From the NCBI GenBank assembly GCA_020747065.1, contig JAGMVK010000023.1, forward strand, positions 558,001 through 622,000: DNA of 64,000 nt, written 5' to 3'. The notes under the pieces were generated by a model. The model did not search any database, was not told where the DNA came from, and was given only the letters and a program-made list of their open reading frames with translations. Origin of the DNA: Cadophora sp. MPI-SDFR-AT-0126. Its lineage: Eukaryota > Ascomycota > Leotiomycetes > Helotiales > Ploettnerulaceae. Position numbers and translations under genes: made by a program. Positions 44,470 to 53,871 of this stretch are shown here, piece by piece. Within the stretch, counting starts at the first letter, position 1, and each line of letters begins with the position of its first letter.

Positions 44470-45750
44470 ATGCCACCAAACACGCGCCAAACAGACCGAT
44501 TTACACCTCCCCCGATTCCTCCGAAGGGTGGTATCTCGAATACCATAAGGCGAAAGCATTTCTTTGACGCGTATGATAGCGAAATTGGCACGAAGTCGAT
44601 GCGAGCCATCTGCCGGGAACAAGACCTCGATGAAAGCACTGGACGATTATGGAATCGACAACGAAGAGATCTCGGGTCCTTAGGTATTCGCAGGGCGCGA
44701 AGGCTATCAAATAAGTTAGGGCGACGTTCTAAAGTGACTCCGGCGATGTGTCGTATGCTCGTAGACCCGAAGAAGAATCCGGTGCGAAACCAGCTCTACG
44801 AAGCCCAGATTGTAACGTCCCACCCCACCCTTTGGCCCACCCCTACCTTTGGCCCACCCTTTTACACCAAAACTCACCACTTTTAACAATTAATATTTTT
44901 ATTATTTGTTAATAGAATAAGCTAAAACTAAAGATTTATAATGTCTTTTATAAGATCCTTTATATTTTACAGTCATGTTTATTTCATATTACGTAATATT
45001 ACAAACTAAGTATTTAAAGTCTAAGAAATTTCTCTCATACAAATTTGGTGTAAAAATTATTTTTCTTATTTTTCTAATAACTTCCACAATTATTAATATA
45101 AAAACTTGAAATTTATAACTAAGGTGTATTTTATATAAGCTTTCAAGATTCCTGAGTTTCAAGTTAATTCTATTAATAATAATTATATAATTAAGTAAAA
45201 TATAAAGCACCATACAAATAATTTGTATGAGAGAAATTAATTACTTAATTAAAACACAACTACTAATACAACTACTTCAAAATTCTTAAATATCCAAGAC
45301 TTGTATACGGTCTTTATGTATTTCAAGTTTTATGAAATTATATTAATTATTAAGGAAGTTATTAGTAAGTGATTTTAGGTGATTTTTGTATGTAAAAACT
45401 TAAATCTAATATTACGTAATAATTCATAATCCAAATTACATTTGTTTTTATAAAGTCAGTTAAGAAGAGCTAATAAGTACGAATATAAAAAAATTATAAA
45501 TTTTCATTAATTAGTTATAAAGATATTAATACATCAAAATCGCTGTTTTTGGTGTAAAAGGGTGGGCCAAAGGTAGGGGTGGGCCAAAGGGTGGGGTGGG
45601 ACGTTATATCACAACCTACCTTGTAAAAAGCGCCAATTGCAACGGAAGTTGGTCGAGCATACCAAAGGAGGTCGGCGATACAAAATGGCGTTTGTAAAGA
45701 AGAAGGTATCGGACAAGAATCGTCAAGAACGGGAGCGATACGGCTGGGAT
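44470..45750 (+). pseudogene. Tc1-type transposase N-terminal half, split by a MITE and truncated
   Basis: 44470-44814 encodes the helix-turn-helix N-terminus (MPPNTRQTDRFTPPP..., FFDAYDSEIGTKSMRAICRE, WNRQRRDLGS). The frame resumes after the MITE at 45607, if the TA is counted once, with HNLPCKKRQLQRKLVEHTKGG and VKKKVSDKNRQERERYGWD. The order and phrases match a family of fungal Tc1/mariner transposases. The catalytic domain is missing: the sequence is cut at 45750 by the 151-bp repeat. So the order of events was Tc1 insertion, then MITE and LTR-like insertions. It is a nested, dead element. Confidence 0.75.
44815..45604. mobile_element. 790-bp AT-rich MITE with 58-bp inverted repeats and TA duplication
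   Basis: Perfect 58-bp inverted repeats (44815-44872, 45547-45604) start ACGTCCCACCCCACCCTTTG. TA flanks both ends (44813-44814, 45605-45606), as in Tc1/mariner elements. The interior is extremely AT-rich with no gene. Each repeat contains two ctttggccca words. Confidence 0.9.
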
Positions 45751-45904
45751 TGTTGAAGTGTGGAAGCCTAGAGGTTAGTGTGGAATGAGTCATGTGATGA
45801 TGAGTCATGTGCACTTGCACATGACGAGGACGGATTGTATATGTATGGAGATCTGTCCATACGACAAACAGTAGTTCAGTCAATATATTTAGAACCTGTC
45901 AAAA
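45751..45904 (+). repeat. 157-bp dispersed repeat family, copy 2 (about 154 bp)
   Basis: Starts TGTTGAAGTGTGG and ends AACCTGTCAAAA. It matches the minus strand of 28581-28737 with scattered differences, including a 3-bp indel near the start. It interrupts the Tc1 transposase relic. No clear target duplication at this copy. Confidence 0.65.
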
Positions 45905-45946
45905 AATACAGTGAGCTGTTTTGACCTCCTTAATATATTAGGCACG

Positions 45947-46124
45947 TGTTGAGTCACGGGCTAGATGACTCCATTGACTACTTTGCTGCCTACAGCTGCC
46001 TATAGCTGCCTATTACTTGTAAATGTATATAAGCATTAGTAATTACAGTCTTAGAACAGCAACTCTTCCGCTACCAATTTACTAGAATGATTAGTGATCT
46101 GACCCGTGACCTGCTCTGCTAACA
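45947..46124 (+). repeat. Possible solo LTR
   Basis: A 178-bp block starting TGTTGAGTCACGGG and ending GCTAACA, with a TATA-like tgtatataagc (about 46024-46034) inside. The boundaries follow only the TG...CA rule, and no target duplication is visible. Confidence 0.35.
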
Positions 46125-46207
46125 ATAGCATCGATGACAATAAGTTCCCCCCTACCTCTAAACGACAGAGGTTCGACTCTCTTTCCTCTATATCATCCAA
46201 GAGATGC

Positions 46208-47516
46208 CTATCCTCTCAATTCGTGGATTGAATCCTCCAGTGGATCCTGCTCTTGTCTCGAAATCCCCATGGAACTGGGAAGGCTCGCTACCGTCACGAT
46301 ATTGCACATGCCTGCACATTGATGGTGGCCTTCCAAAACCGAGTGACCTTTCCCCCCAGCACCCGCATCTCCGCTATTCCCTGGCTGGCTGAAGTCGCCA
46401 AAGCTGTTATTTGCTTTGGCGAGTTTGGCGATCAAGTCTGCCATGTTCATCTCGATGTGCAACTTCACGAGATACATGAACGGGTGGAATTGTATATAGC
46501 TGGTATGTTTGGTCAGACAGGAGAGATTATATAGAATTGCGAAAGGCGAAGAGTCGCACTCACAAAAAATTATTGGGTAACGACATCATTCCGATAATGA
46601 TGACCTAATTCGCCACTCTTAGCAGGCGAACTTCTAAGCAGCCGAGCTAATCAAAGAGAGTAACTTACATCCAGGGAGAGGGAGACGAATATCATGGCTA
46701 AGTTCCAGCGGAAGAGGGTGATGTATTTCTTGAGGCCATCCGCGATCAACATCGTTTTGACAAGATATACGAAGTAGAGGTTCAGGCTGATGTCGACGAG
46801 ACAGAATATCCCCTTTACTATGCGATCCAATATAAAGTCGATGTGGATCCATGTTGGACTGATTTGCAGGCGAGCAGGTATCCAGATGATAAAGATGGTG
46901 ATGTTCAAGACACCTAGCACCATAGCGACAATCCATTTGAGTCTCTCTGCTCGATCTTCATCGTACATGATCATAGAAACTCGATTGATGATAATTTGCA
47001 TAAGGCACTGGATCTAGCGGATAAATTAGCACCTAGTGCCCTAGAATCACATAGATTCGAGAGTTGGCAAACCTGAATTGTCCAGAGGCAGACTGTGATT
47101 ACCAAATATAAATGTGAGCAATAATTAGGGAAGTTAGGAGTAATACGAGTCAGGGCATACCTAACGAAAAAAGAAGCTGAAAACTGTAGACATTTTGTTA
47201 GTTTACCATTTCGTAGGTACTCGGCTAATATCAGGTTTAATGGGAGAAGACGAGACCTTAATTGAACCTTATTTGTAAGGAACGACCAGAGAAGGATAGA
47301 CATGATAATACAAGCACTCAGTTCCAGCCAGAGCATGATGGTATAAACGCTAGCCCGCCGTCCATGACGCCATATGCGATGTGTTTGGTAGGCGGCTTTG
47401 CCAGATGAGAAGGCAGCAGTGGCGAGAGTGGCACCCCAAGCAATATTTGTGAAGATAAAAGCGGTCGGTGAGAGGGGATCCACCTTGTACCAAGGAGGCA
47501 CCAAAAAGCCCGCCAT
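46208..47516 (-). CDS. Fungal integral membrane protein with seven predicted membrane segments, six exons
   Basis: Splicing 47516-47257, 47183-47161, 47092-47073, 47013-46669, 46604-46564 and 46499-46208 in phase gives 326 residues. The small middle exons (23 and 20 nt) are needed to rebuild FQLLFSLVCLWTIQIQ, a membrane segment conserved in this uncharacterised ascomycete family. Other family phrases are QIIINRVSMIM, IFIIWIPARLQIS, FVYLVKTMLIADGLKKY, LAMIFVSLSLD, IIIGMMSLPNNFF and YLVKLHIEMNMADLIAKL. It probably sits in the plasma membrane or an internal membrane. The role is unknown. The N-terminus (MAGFLVPPWYKVDP) is non-cytosolic-like and the C-terminus is soluble and Gly/Ser-rich. All introns have GT-AG ends; GTCTCG at 47256 is the weakest donor. 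Confidence 0.87.
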
Positions 47517-48141
47517 GAGTTGTTGCTGTCGGCCTCGACAGCGTGGTTGGCGATTAAGAGAAGTCTACGAGAAGAGTGACGTCTAAAACCCTGCCTGACA
47601 GCTAGAAGCGGCGACGGGAGGGATAATTTAGTATTTTCATGCGCTGGGAGTCTGGGGTTGCGGGGTTTTATAGGCATTTTCTGGCGACGTGCTACTCTAA
47701 GGTTCTCAGGGGAACTGGACAAGCTCGGATGAGTGGCGCGAAGGCGTCGCAAGGGATCAAGCCGTCTTTGACAGAAGCACATGCCAATACAGCTGCACAA
47801 TCATATGATGGGCTCGGGAAGCTTTTATTTTTGCAATGCTTTCACCGTCGTCTTAGATGTGCTTACCATCATGTAGATTACTTCCTGGCAGAGTCAGTCC
47901 CTTATAAAAAAAAATCCCTGGTTAATACATATACAAGATATATATCTGTGAATAGCAAATGGCCCACTGCCTTTGTCCTTGTCTATACATCTGACTGATC
48001 TTGTACTAAAGGGGGTCTCAAGAAGTCAAGAACAAACCCCTGGTTCTGGCGCTACTAGAAGAGGGAATTTATGGGGCGATGACCAACAATCTGCTGAACC
48101 GTGATAAAGTTTGTCCGCGTGGGCTACCGGATTGTTCCGCG

Positions 48142-48142
<1 letters not shown>
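47517..48142. other. Intergenic region
   Basis: Probably the promoter of the membrane-protein gene on its left side. No other gene recognised. Confidence 0.4.

Positions 48143-48177
<35 letters not shown>
48143..48177 (+). repeat. G homopolymer, 35 bases
   Basis: Run of 35 G, the longest in the window. It should form G-quadruplexes on the plus strand and is prone to length change and to sequencing error. Confidence 0.85.
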
Positions 48178-48178
<1 letters not shown>

Positions 48179-48496
48179 GGGGTGTACTGTTCTACACGTG
48201 AAACAAGTGAATGTGCATCTGGACGCACAAGCTCCAAGCCATAATTACAAAATAGAATGGGATTGGATTGGTGAAGCACAATGTGTTTCCTGTGGCGGTC
48301 CGCCACGGGGAAAGCCGAGTCAGTCCTGCTCGTCATCCGCCTTGGTCTTGCATGGGATAATTGGCGTCCAGTCTTGATTGACGTTGATCTCGCCATTCTT
48401 GTGTAAGGCAAGACTGGTAGAAGCGCCTCGAATCGTACCGTTGCACATTGTTTCTCGATTCCGATGTCATATAATTTCTTGAACGGAGCCCCGTAC

Positions 48497-48682
48497 TGTC
48501 AAGGGCTCGAATCAGGTGACTTTCATACTTTTATGAAGCTATTCACAACTTTGTATCAGCCGCACGAGCTAACTCGTAAACGAACATAAAAGACAGATTT
48601 CCTTAAGAATATCTTCTCTCCTTGTAATCAATCAATTCAACCAAGTCGCAATTGTCCACGTACTTGCACTCGTTCCGTGACA
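48497..48682 (-). repeat. 186-bp LTR-like repeat, copy 2
   Basis: Minus-strand relative of 27712-27897, with TGTCA/TGACA ends. The LINE fragment begins directly after it, so it may have inserted at or formed the LINE junction. Confidence 0.7.
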
Positions 48683-49334
48683 ACTGACAGATATTATAGA
48701 AACTATCCAAGAATATGCGATTAGTCCATGGGAACCACGAATACCGGCAATCATTAACCCGGATAGCGAGAGAGCGGCGGAAGTGGCTAATTGTATCAGC
48801 GGCATATGCATTGTAATAAGTTCATCTGAGAGGAAAGGCATAGTAGGCATGGGAGGCGCTATTTTCAACACGTACAGTAGGATGCTAAATAGGCAGCCTA
48901 TTACATTCGCGATTACCCTTAGACCGAGATCAGAACAAAACCCGTACGTTGCCGAGCTCGAGGCGATAGTAATAGCGATTCAGGGAGTTCCCCTATACCT
49001 CTTAAGGAGAGAAATCACTATCGTCACTAGTAACTAGGCGGCGTTACAAGTGGTAAGCCAACCTAAACAACAGTTGGGTCAGGCCAGCGTAATACGAATC
49101 TACGATGTAGTCAGAGAACTGAAGGAAGGATACAATCGCGTCCTCTTTATATGGGCCCTAGCACAACAAGAGTTTCATCTGGGGAAAGAAGCCAAGAAGG
49201 CAGCACGAAGGGCCACGGAGACAAGTAAATTACTACAGAAACTATTCTCTAACGCTAAATCCACAATTATCAACATAACAAAAGCAAAGAGGCAAATCGG
49301 CGACACGCTTCTTGATGGGGTAGGAAAACACCTG
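48683..49334 (+). pseudogene. LINE fragment (RNase H region), copy of the element at 53872-56613
   Basis: Encodes EYAISPWEPRIPAIINP, ISSSERKGIVGMGGAIFN and FHLGKEAKKAARRATE, almost identical to the C-terminal part of the large LINE on the other strand. Differences at the left edge are mainly C-to-T. It has TAG at 49035-49037 where the other copy reads CAG, and it keeps CAA at 48935-48937 where the other copy has a stop. Similarity ends abruptly at about 49334 (after a cacctgaa word). It is truncated at both ends. Confidence 0.85.
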
Positions 49335-50070
49335 AACAGGCTGGTCGATAAGTCAGTCTAGTTAAGCTGACTTAAGTCAGTGGGCCCTAAATTCGTAATC
49401 AGTCAGCTACTAGCCCTAACCCTAACAAGTCAGTAGTTAAATGCTCAACTGATTTAGACTGTCAGTTGAGAAATTATAAGATTTGTTAATATTTAAGTAC
49501 ATATTTGAGTAAATTTTAGGAATATTAAGGCCTTTTTTGTTGGTCCACAGGTCCCTGCATAAGCATACTTCGGTCTGGAAAAGGGGGTGCGGGTCAAATT
49601 CAGGGGTCAGAGCCTAGCCGGACTGGTTTCGGTAGAGATTCGGTGGGGTTTCGTAGTATATATTCTGGCTCTCCTCGCACTCTCTTAGAATACACACAGA
49701 TTTTTGAACCAACCATTTATTACTCTGTCACCATACTCGCATTGGAATATATTCACACATGCGGCGTGGTACATGAACCGGTACTGCACCGACATTTTTA
49801 TAAGAAGTGAAAATAATATTATTTATTACTTTAAAGGGATTAAAAGTAAAAATACACGTTCTAACCTTTATAAATATTCCTTAAAACTTCATTTGTATCG
49901 AAAATGATATATTTTTAGTTTTACATCGTAAAAACGTGATTTTAAGGTCACGTTTCTTTTTAATCAGTACTGATTAATATATTAAGTTAAGTCCCTCAGT
50001 TGAGGTATTATCGTCAGTCAGTCAGTCGACTAAAATAAGTCGACTGATACTGACTTAACTGACTTAATGG
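49335..50070. repeat. AT-rich block bounded by aagtcagt-type repeats
   Basis: Both ends are rich in taagtcagt/actgactta words (49348-49382 and 50014-50070), giving an imperfect inverted-repeat structure around about 650 bp of AT-rich sequence. A possible LTR-like piece (49538-49759, TGTTGGTCC...CACACA) lies inside. A short ccctaaccctaac tract sits at 49414-49426. No genes. The boundary at 49335 is where LINE similarity stops, so it probably inserted into, or joined to, the LINE. Confidence 0.4.
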
Positions 50071-51855
50071 CCACCCTGCACCAGAACCTGACGGCCATTT
50101 AAGTAAAGAGTGATAAACCCCTGAGCTTCGCCGTTCGCATTTTGGAGCCTGCAGATTAGAAGGTGTGCTGAGGAGACCAGTCAGGCACGAACCACAAACG
50201 GCTCGGGGAAGCAACCTTGTTCTAGCCGGCACCAGCGATTATGGATTCTAACACGACTGTCAAACGCCTATTTACGTTGATGGAGAAGCCAGAGCTGCAC
50301 AAAATCGAACGAATTAAGGAGATGATCTGACTCGCGTTATGTTGTGGTGGTTTGAACGGCATTGATGGACGGAATATTGACAACCAACAGCCACTACGGC
50401 CTGTTTGATGATCTTCTGTATCTCACCTGCAGCTGCGAGCACGCTACTGAAGCCTTACTACAGTAGATTTTGGGGTTTGAAGCCACGACCTCGCGGAATC
50501 GGCTCGGCTGGTGAGAGCCGAGAAAGCATCTCGGCACCGCCCCCGCCACCGCCCCTCCAATAGGAGGCTGCCAATGAGGGCTAGCTTTTAGCAAATCCCA
50601 TACAAAGTCGGGTCGGCAGGGTGCTGTCTGTGCGAAGTTTCATGAACCCCTTTCTGAGATCGAGTGCAGATCAAGTGCTAGATCGGCGATCAGCTTAGGT
50701 TGTTGCAATAGGGAGTAAACCGAAGGGGGGAACGCGTCGTGCCTACCAACCACAACAACCCTCGGCGGATCCAATTCAGCTTCCACCCACCGGACAGGCT
50801 ACTGACGCCGGACACCACGAGAAGTTATAAATCCATCATCCCGTTAAAATCCTAGAGATTTTAACGCCCAGTGCCAGCTCACTGGGGTGGAGGAATAGTC
50901 ACGCCAAGACTCCTAGATACTTCTTTGGTAGAAAGCGCGCCTATTCAATAAGATTCACAGTTTCCACCCATATACTACCCTTTCAAGTAAAGTTTGTCAC
51001 TCGTTGATTTCGATCTATTATGTCAAGTACAAAGTATCTCTTGATCGCTAGGATCTTAGAGTTTTGGCTTGCATTAAGATTGATCCTCCAGGTAGCGATA
51101 GTCCTCCACTTGTGATTCATCCGCGGACGCCTCATTCACATGTCACATGATTCATACAACGTCCTGCAAAGTCCTGACCTATTAGGAAATTTGGGGTTTG
51201 ATACCGATCGCACATTGACTAGAAATGTTTCGTAGTTCCCAGTCTGTCGTCCTGACCTGAAGATCGAAGATGCCACGGAAACATATTACCAACCTCCATT
51301 TCCACACAGCACAAAAATGAGTCGATGGCAGCGAAAGAGCGTGGACCGGCTCTCAAAGGTACGTGAGAGTTTTGGGAAGGTGTGCTTTGACTGGCTTTTA
51401 ATGGCGTTGAGCTGTGGCGGATTTACTTTCATACAGGGCGTATCAATCTTTCCTTTTGCGTCTGTGCACCTCTCAAATATTCTACACCAACAGGGTGAAA
51501 TTAGCCAATAGAACTTCGAAGTTTTACTACTTCTTACTCTATCGGCTTTAAACAAACCTGCGAGGCTCTGACACAAAAGGCAAAATTGTTTGGGCTTGTA
51601 CGAAAGTAGATTGCTTCCCCGGACCCAGGGGTTTTGTCATTCAAGCCGCCGACAGGATTGTCATCGGACTGGCACTCCTTCTTTTCCCGGCAACCCTACG
51701 TACGAGAGAAGCTCCACAATAAAAGTCAATGCAAGCCACTAGAGGGGTGGATCCTGTGTCAGCACGATTGTGATTCTTTCCAGCTGGTTCTTGATCCATA
51801 AAGGAGCCCTCACTATCTTCTTTTCGAACCTTAACGGACACGCCAGACGTCCAAC
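50071..51855. other. Long gene-free region before the rhodopsin-like gene
   Basis: No gene recognised. It contains the paired hairpins at 50842-50886. Other open frames are short. Confidence 0.45.
50842..50886. other. Two directly adjacent perfect hairpins
   Basis: cgttaaaatc-ctaga-gattttaacg (50842-50866) is followed without gap by cccagtg-ccagct-cactggg (50867-50886). Ten and seven base pairs, both perfect. Could be a structured RNA element or terminator-like; no gene directly adjoins. Confidence 0.55.
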
Positions 51856-53168
51856 ATGGCCCAATCCCAATACAATCTTGTTGCTGTGACCATCGGGTTC
51901 CTGGTCAGTAACGTAATACTCGTCTCCTTGAGAAGTTACACGAGACTAGTAATCTCTAAGGCTCCTGGTTGGGACGACTTTCTGATGTTACTGTGCCTGG
52001 TTTGTACTCCTCGATACCAGTTGCCGCTCTTTTCAAATACTGATGACTGACGCAGGGTATTTACATAACTTTGACAGTATTGACAATTATCGGATGTAAT
52101 ACTGGGATAGGCCAGCACCGCCAAGATTTAACTCTTGGCTAACAAATTGGCGGTGCAAAGGTTTATAAACTGTTCTCCTCTTTATTTGACTAGCTGCTAA
52201 TATTTTCTGAATAGTACGTCCTATTCTGTGAAGTGGCCTACGTTTTTCTCACTAGTATGGTCAAAGCCAGCGTTGGAGTTAGCCTTCTCCGCATCCTGCA
52301 AACCCGAACATATATCTATATAGTCTGGGCAGGCCTGGTAACTGACTTCGCCTTTTGCGTATCCGTTACCACTATCATCCTTTCAATTTGCACGCTAACA
52401 TCCTACATCTGGAACCAGGCGGGTCCTTTAGCGAAAGGGACCTGCAGAGATCCTCGTATTGCCACCAATGGGGGATATGCGATATCTGCTGGAACAGTGT
52501 TTCTTGACATACTCTTTGTGATTATTCCATACTCGCTGTTATGGAATCTTCAAATGAAGATACGCGTTAAAGTTACTGCAATGCTCATTATGAGCCTGGG
52601 AATATTGTAAGTTACAGCTAATTGTTATCTTGGCTACTAATTAATATCCCAGTGCTTCCATTGCCACAATAATTCGGCTGAAATACGTCGTCGGCTTAAG
52701 TAACACTACTGACCCTCTCTGTATGTCCACAACGCGCAAGTGTTTGGGTATCGATCTCAGGCTCACATTCCTTACAGATGCCATCACTGGTATGTTCATA
52801 TGGTCTGTTGTCGAGGCCGGGATGGGTATGGCTGCGGCTTAGTATGTGAATCTTGGAACAATTCTTCCTTCATTGAGACGTTACTAAGCCGGAGAACTTC
52901 TAGCATCATGACCTTACGCCCGCTGGCCCGCGAGCTGCGTATTATGAGCTTCTTAAGCTCCGATACCACAGGTACCTACGGCAATTCGGCCCATGGCAGG
53001 TCGGTGCGGCTTCAGGAATGGCCAGCGACGTCAAGTTGCGTGGTAGAAGGAAATGCGAAGAATATAGGAACAAGTTATGGAAGTGAGGAGGAGATCTTGG
53101 GTACGGGGATTACGAAGAAATCTGACTTTGCAATCACTGAATTGCGAGTCGTTGCTTCGAGTGCTTGA
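51856..53168 (+). pseudogene. Fungal rhodopsin-domain integral membrane protein, six exons, one premature TAA
   Basis: Exons 51856-51999, 52056-52160, 52215-52606, 52653-52720, 52778-52841 and 52904-53168 join in phase to 345 residues. Membrane segments and family phrases include GWDDFLMLLCL, YVLFCEVAYVFLTSMVKASV, NGGYAISAGTVFLDILFVIIP, FASIATIIRLKYVVGL and FIWSVVEAGMGMAAAYI. This is the broad ascomycete family called rhodopsin-domain (seven transmembrane, no retinal role proven). The only defect is TAA at 52140-52142 in exon 2, between LTLG and QIGGAKY, where CAA would read Gln-Gln. All donors are GTxxGT or close except GTTTGT and GTTTAT (exons 1 and 2). It may be a very recent pseudogene or an allele with a premature stop. 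Confidence 0.78.
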
Positions 53169-53871
53169 TGATATTTGGGCTGTGAAAATTGGGTTTGTAC
53201 AACTGTGACGGGCCAAGTCAAGAATAGATCAGGAACAAGAACCCAGGTTGAACTGTAAAGAACTACGGTAAAGAACTAAATACCAAGTAGCCGTTACCCT
53301 TCTTTATACCTAGTACTCGTCGGTTTCCTGACTTTTTTTGAAATATTACCGACCTGTACCAACAGGTCGGTATCAGCAACTTGGACATATCAGCAACTTG
53401 GACACGGTAAATACCGTCTTAATCAAGGAATAACTTTTTTACTACTAATGCAATCAACTTCGGGAATAGACCATTAGATCTGGAATAAAATTCTGCATTA
53501 ATTACAACTGAAATAACATCATTTAATTCATGTTGTGTATTGTAATTATGATAAAGGTCTATTCCGCCCGGCTAAGCCTAAAAGGGCACTAGTACTATTT
53601 ACATGGGTTCGATTCCTCCAGTTCCGCCATGGTCTCGTGACAGCCCCTACGTTCGCTTTGAACGGTTTTTTGTTCTAGCCTTTGATTCTACAATTCGACG
53701 TGGTCTCGTGGGTTGTTAGTAGCAAGTGTACTTGGAGATAACTCCTCCAAGTGTTCAACGTCCTATCCTCAGCGGTTGAAGCAAGACCTGCCAAGCCACG
53801 AGGGTGCGTGGTGGGTTAGTTGAGTAAGGGGTTGGAAAAACAAAAGGAAAGGGGGGGAGTCTTAATGCAAG
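53169..53871. other. Spacer, probably including the LINE 3' region
   Basis: No gene. A perfect 10-bp hairpin (accgacctgt-acca-acaggtcggt, 53348-53371) is followed by two perfect 17-bp direct repeats (tatcagcaacttggaca, 53371-53387 and 53388-53404). The right part may be the 3' untranslated region of the minus-strand LINE. Confidence 0.45.

Noticed and set aside
49414..49426. ccctaaccctaac as an internal telomere repeat
   Set aside because: Only two units; can arise by chance and nothing else suggests a chromosome end.
53606..53616. GGTTCGATTCC, a perfect match to a tRNA B box
   Set aside because: The surrounding T-arm does not pair, no matching acceptor 5' strand or A box is present, so it is not a tRNA gene.
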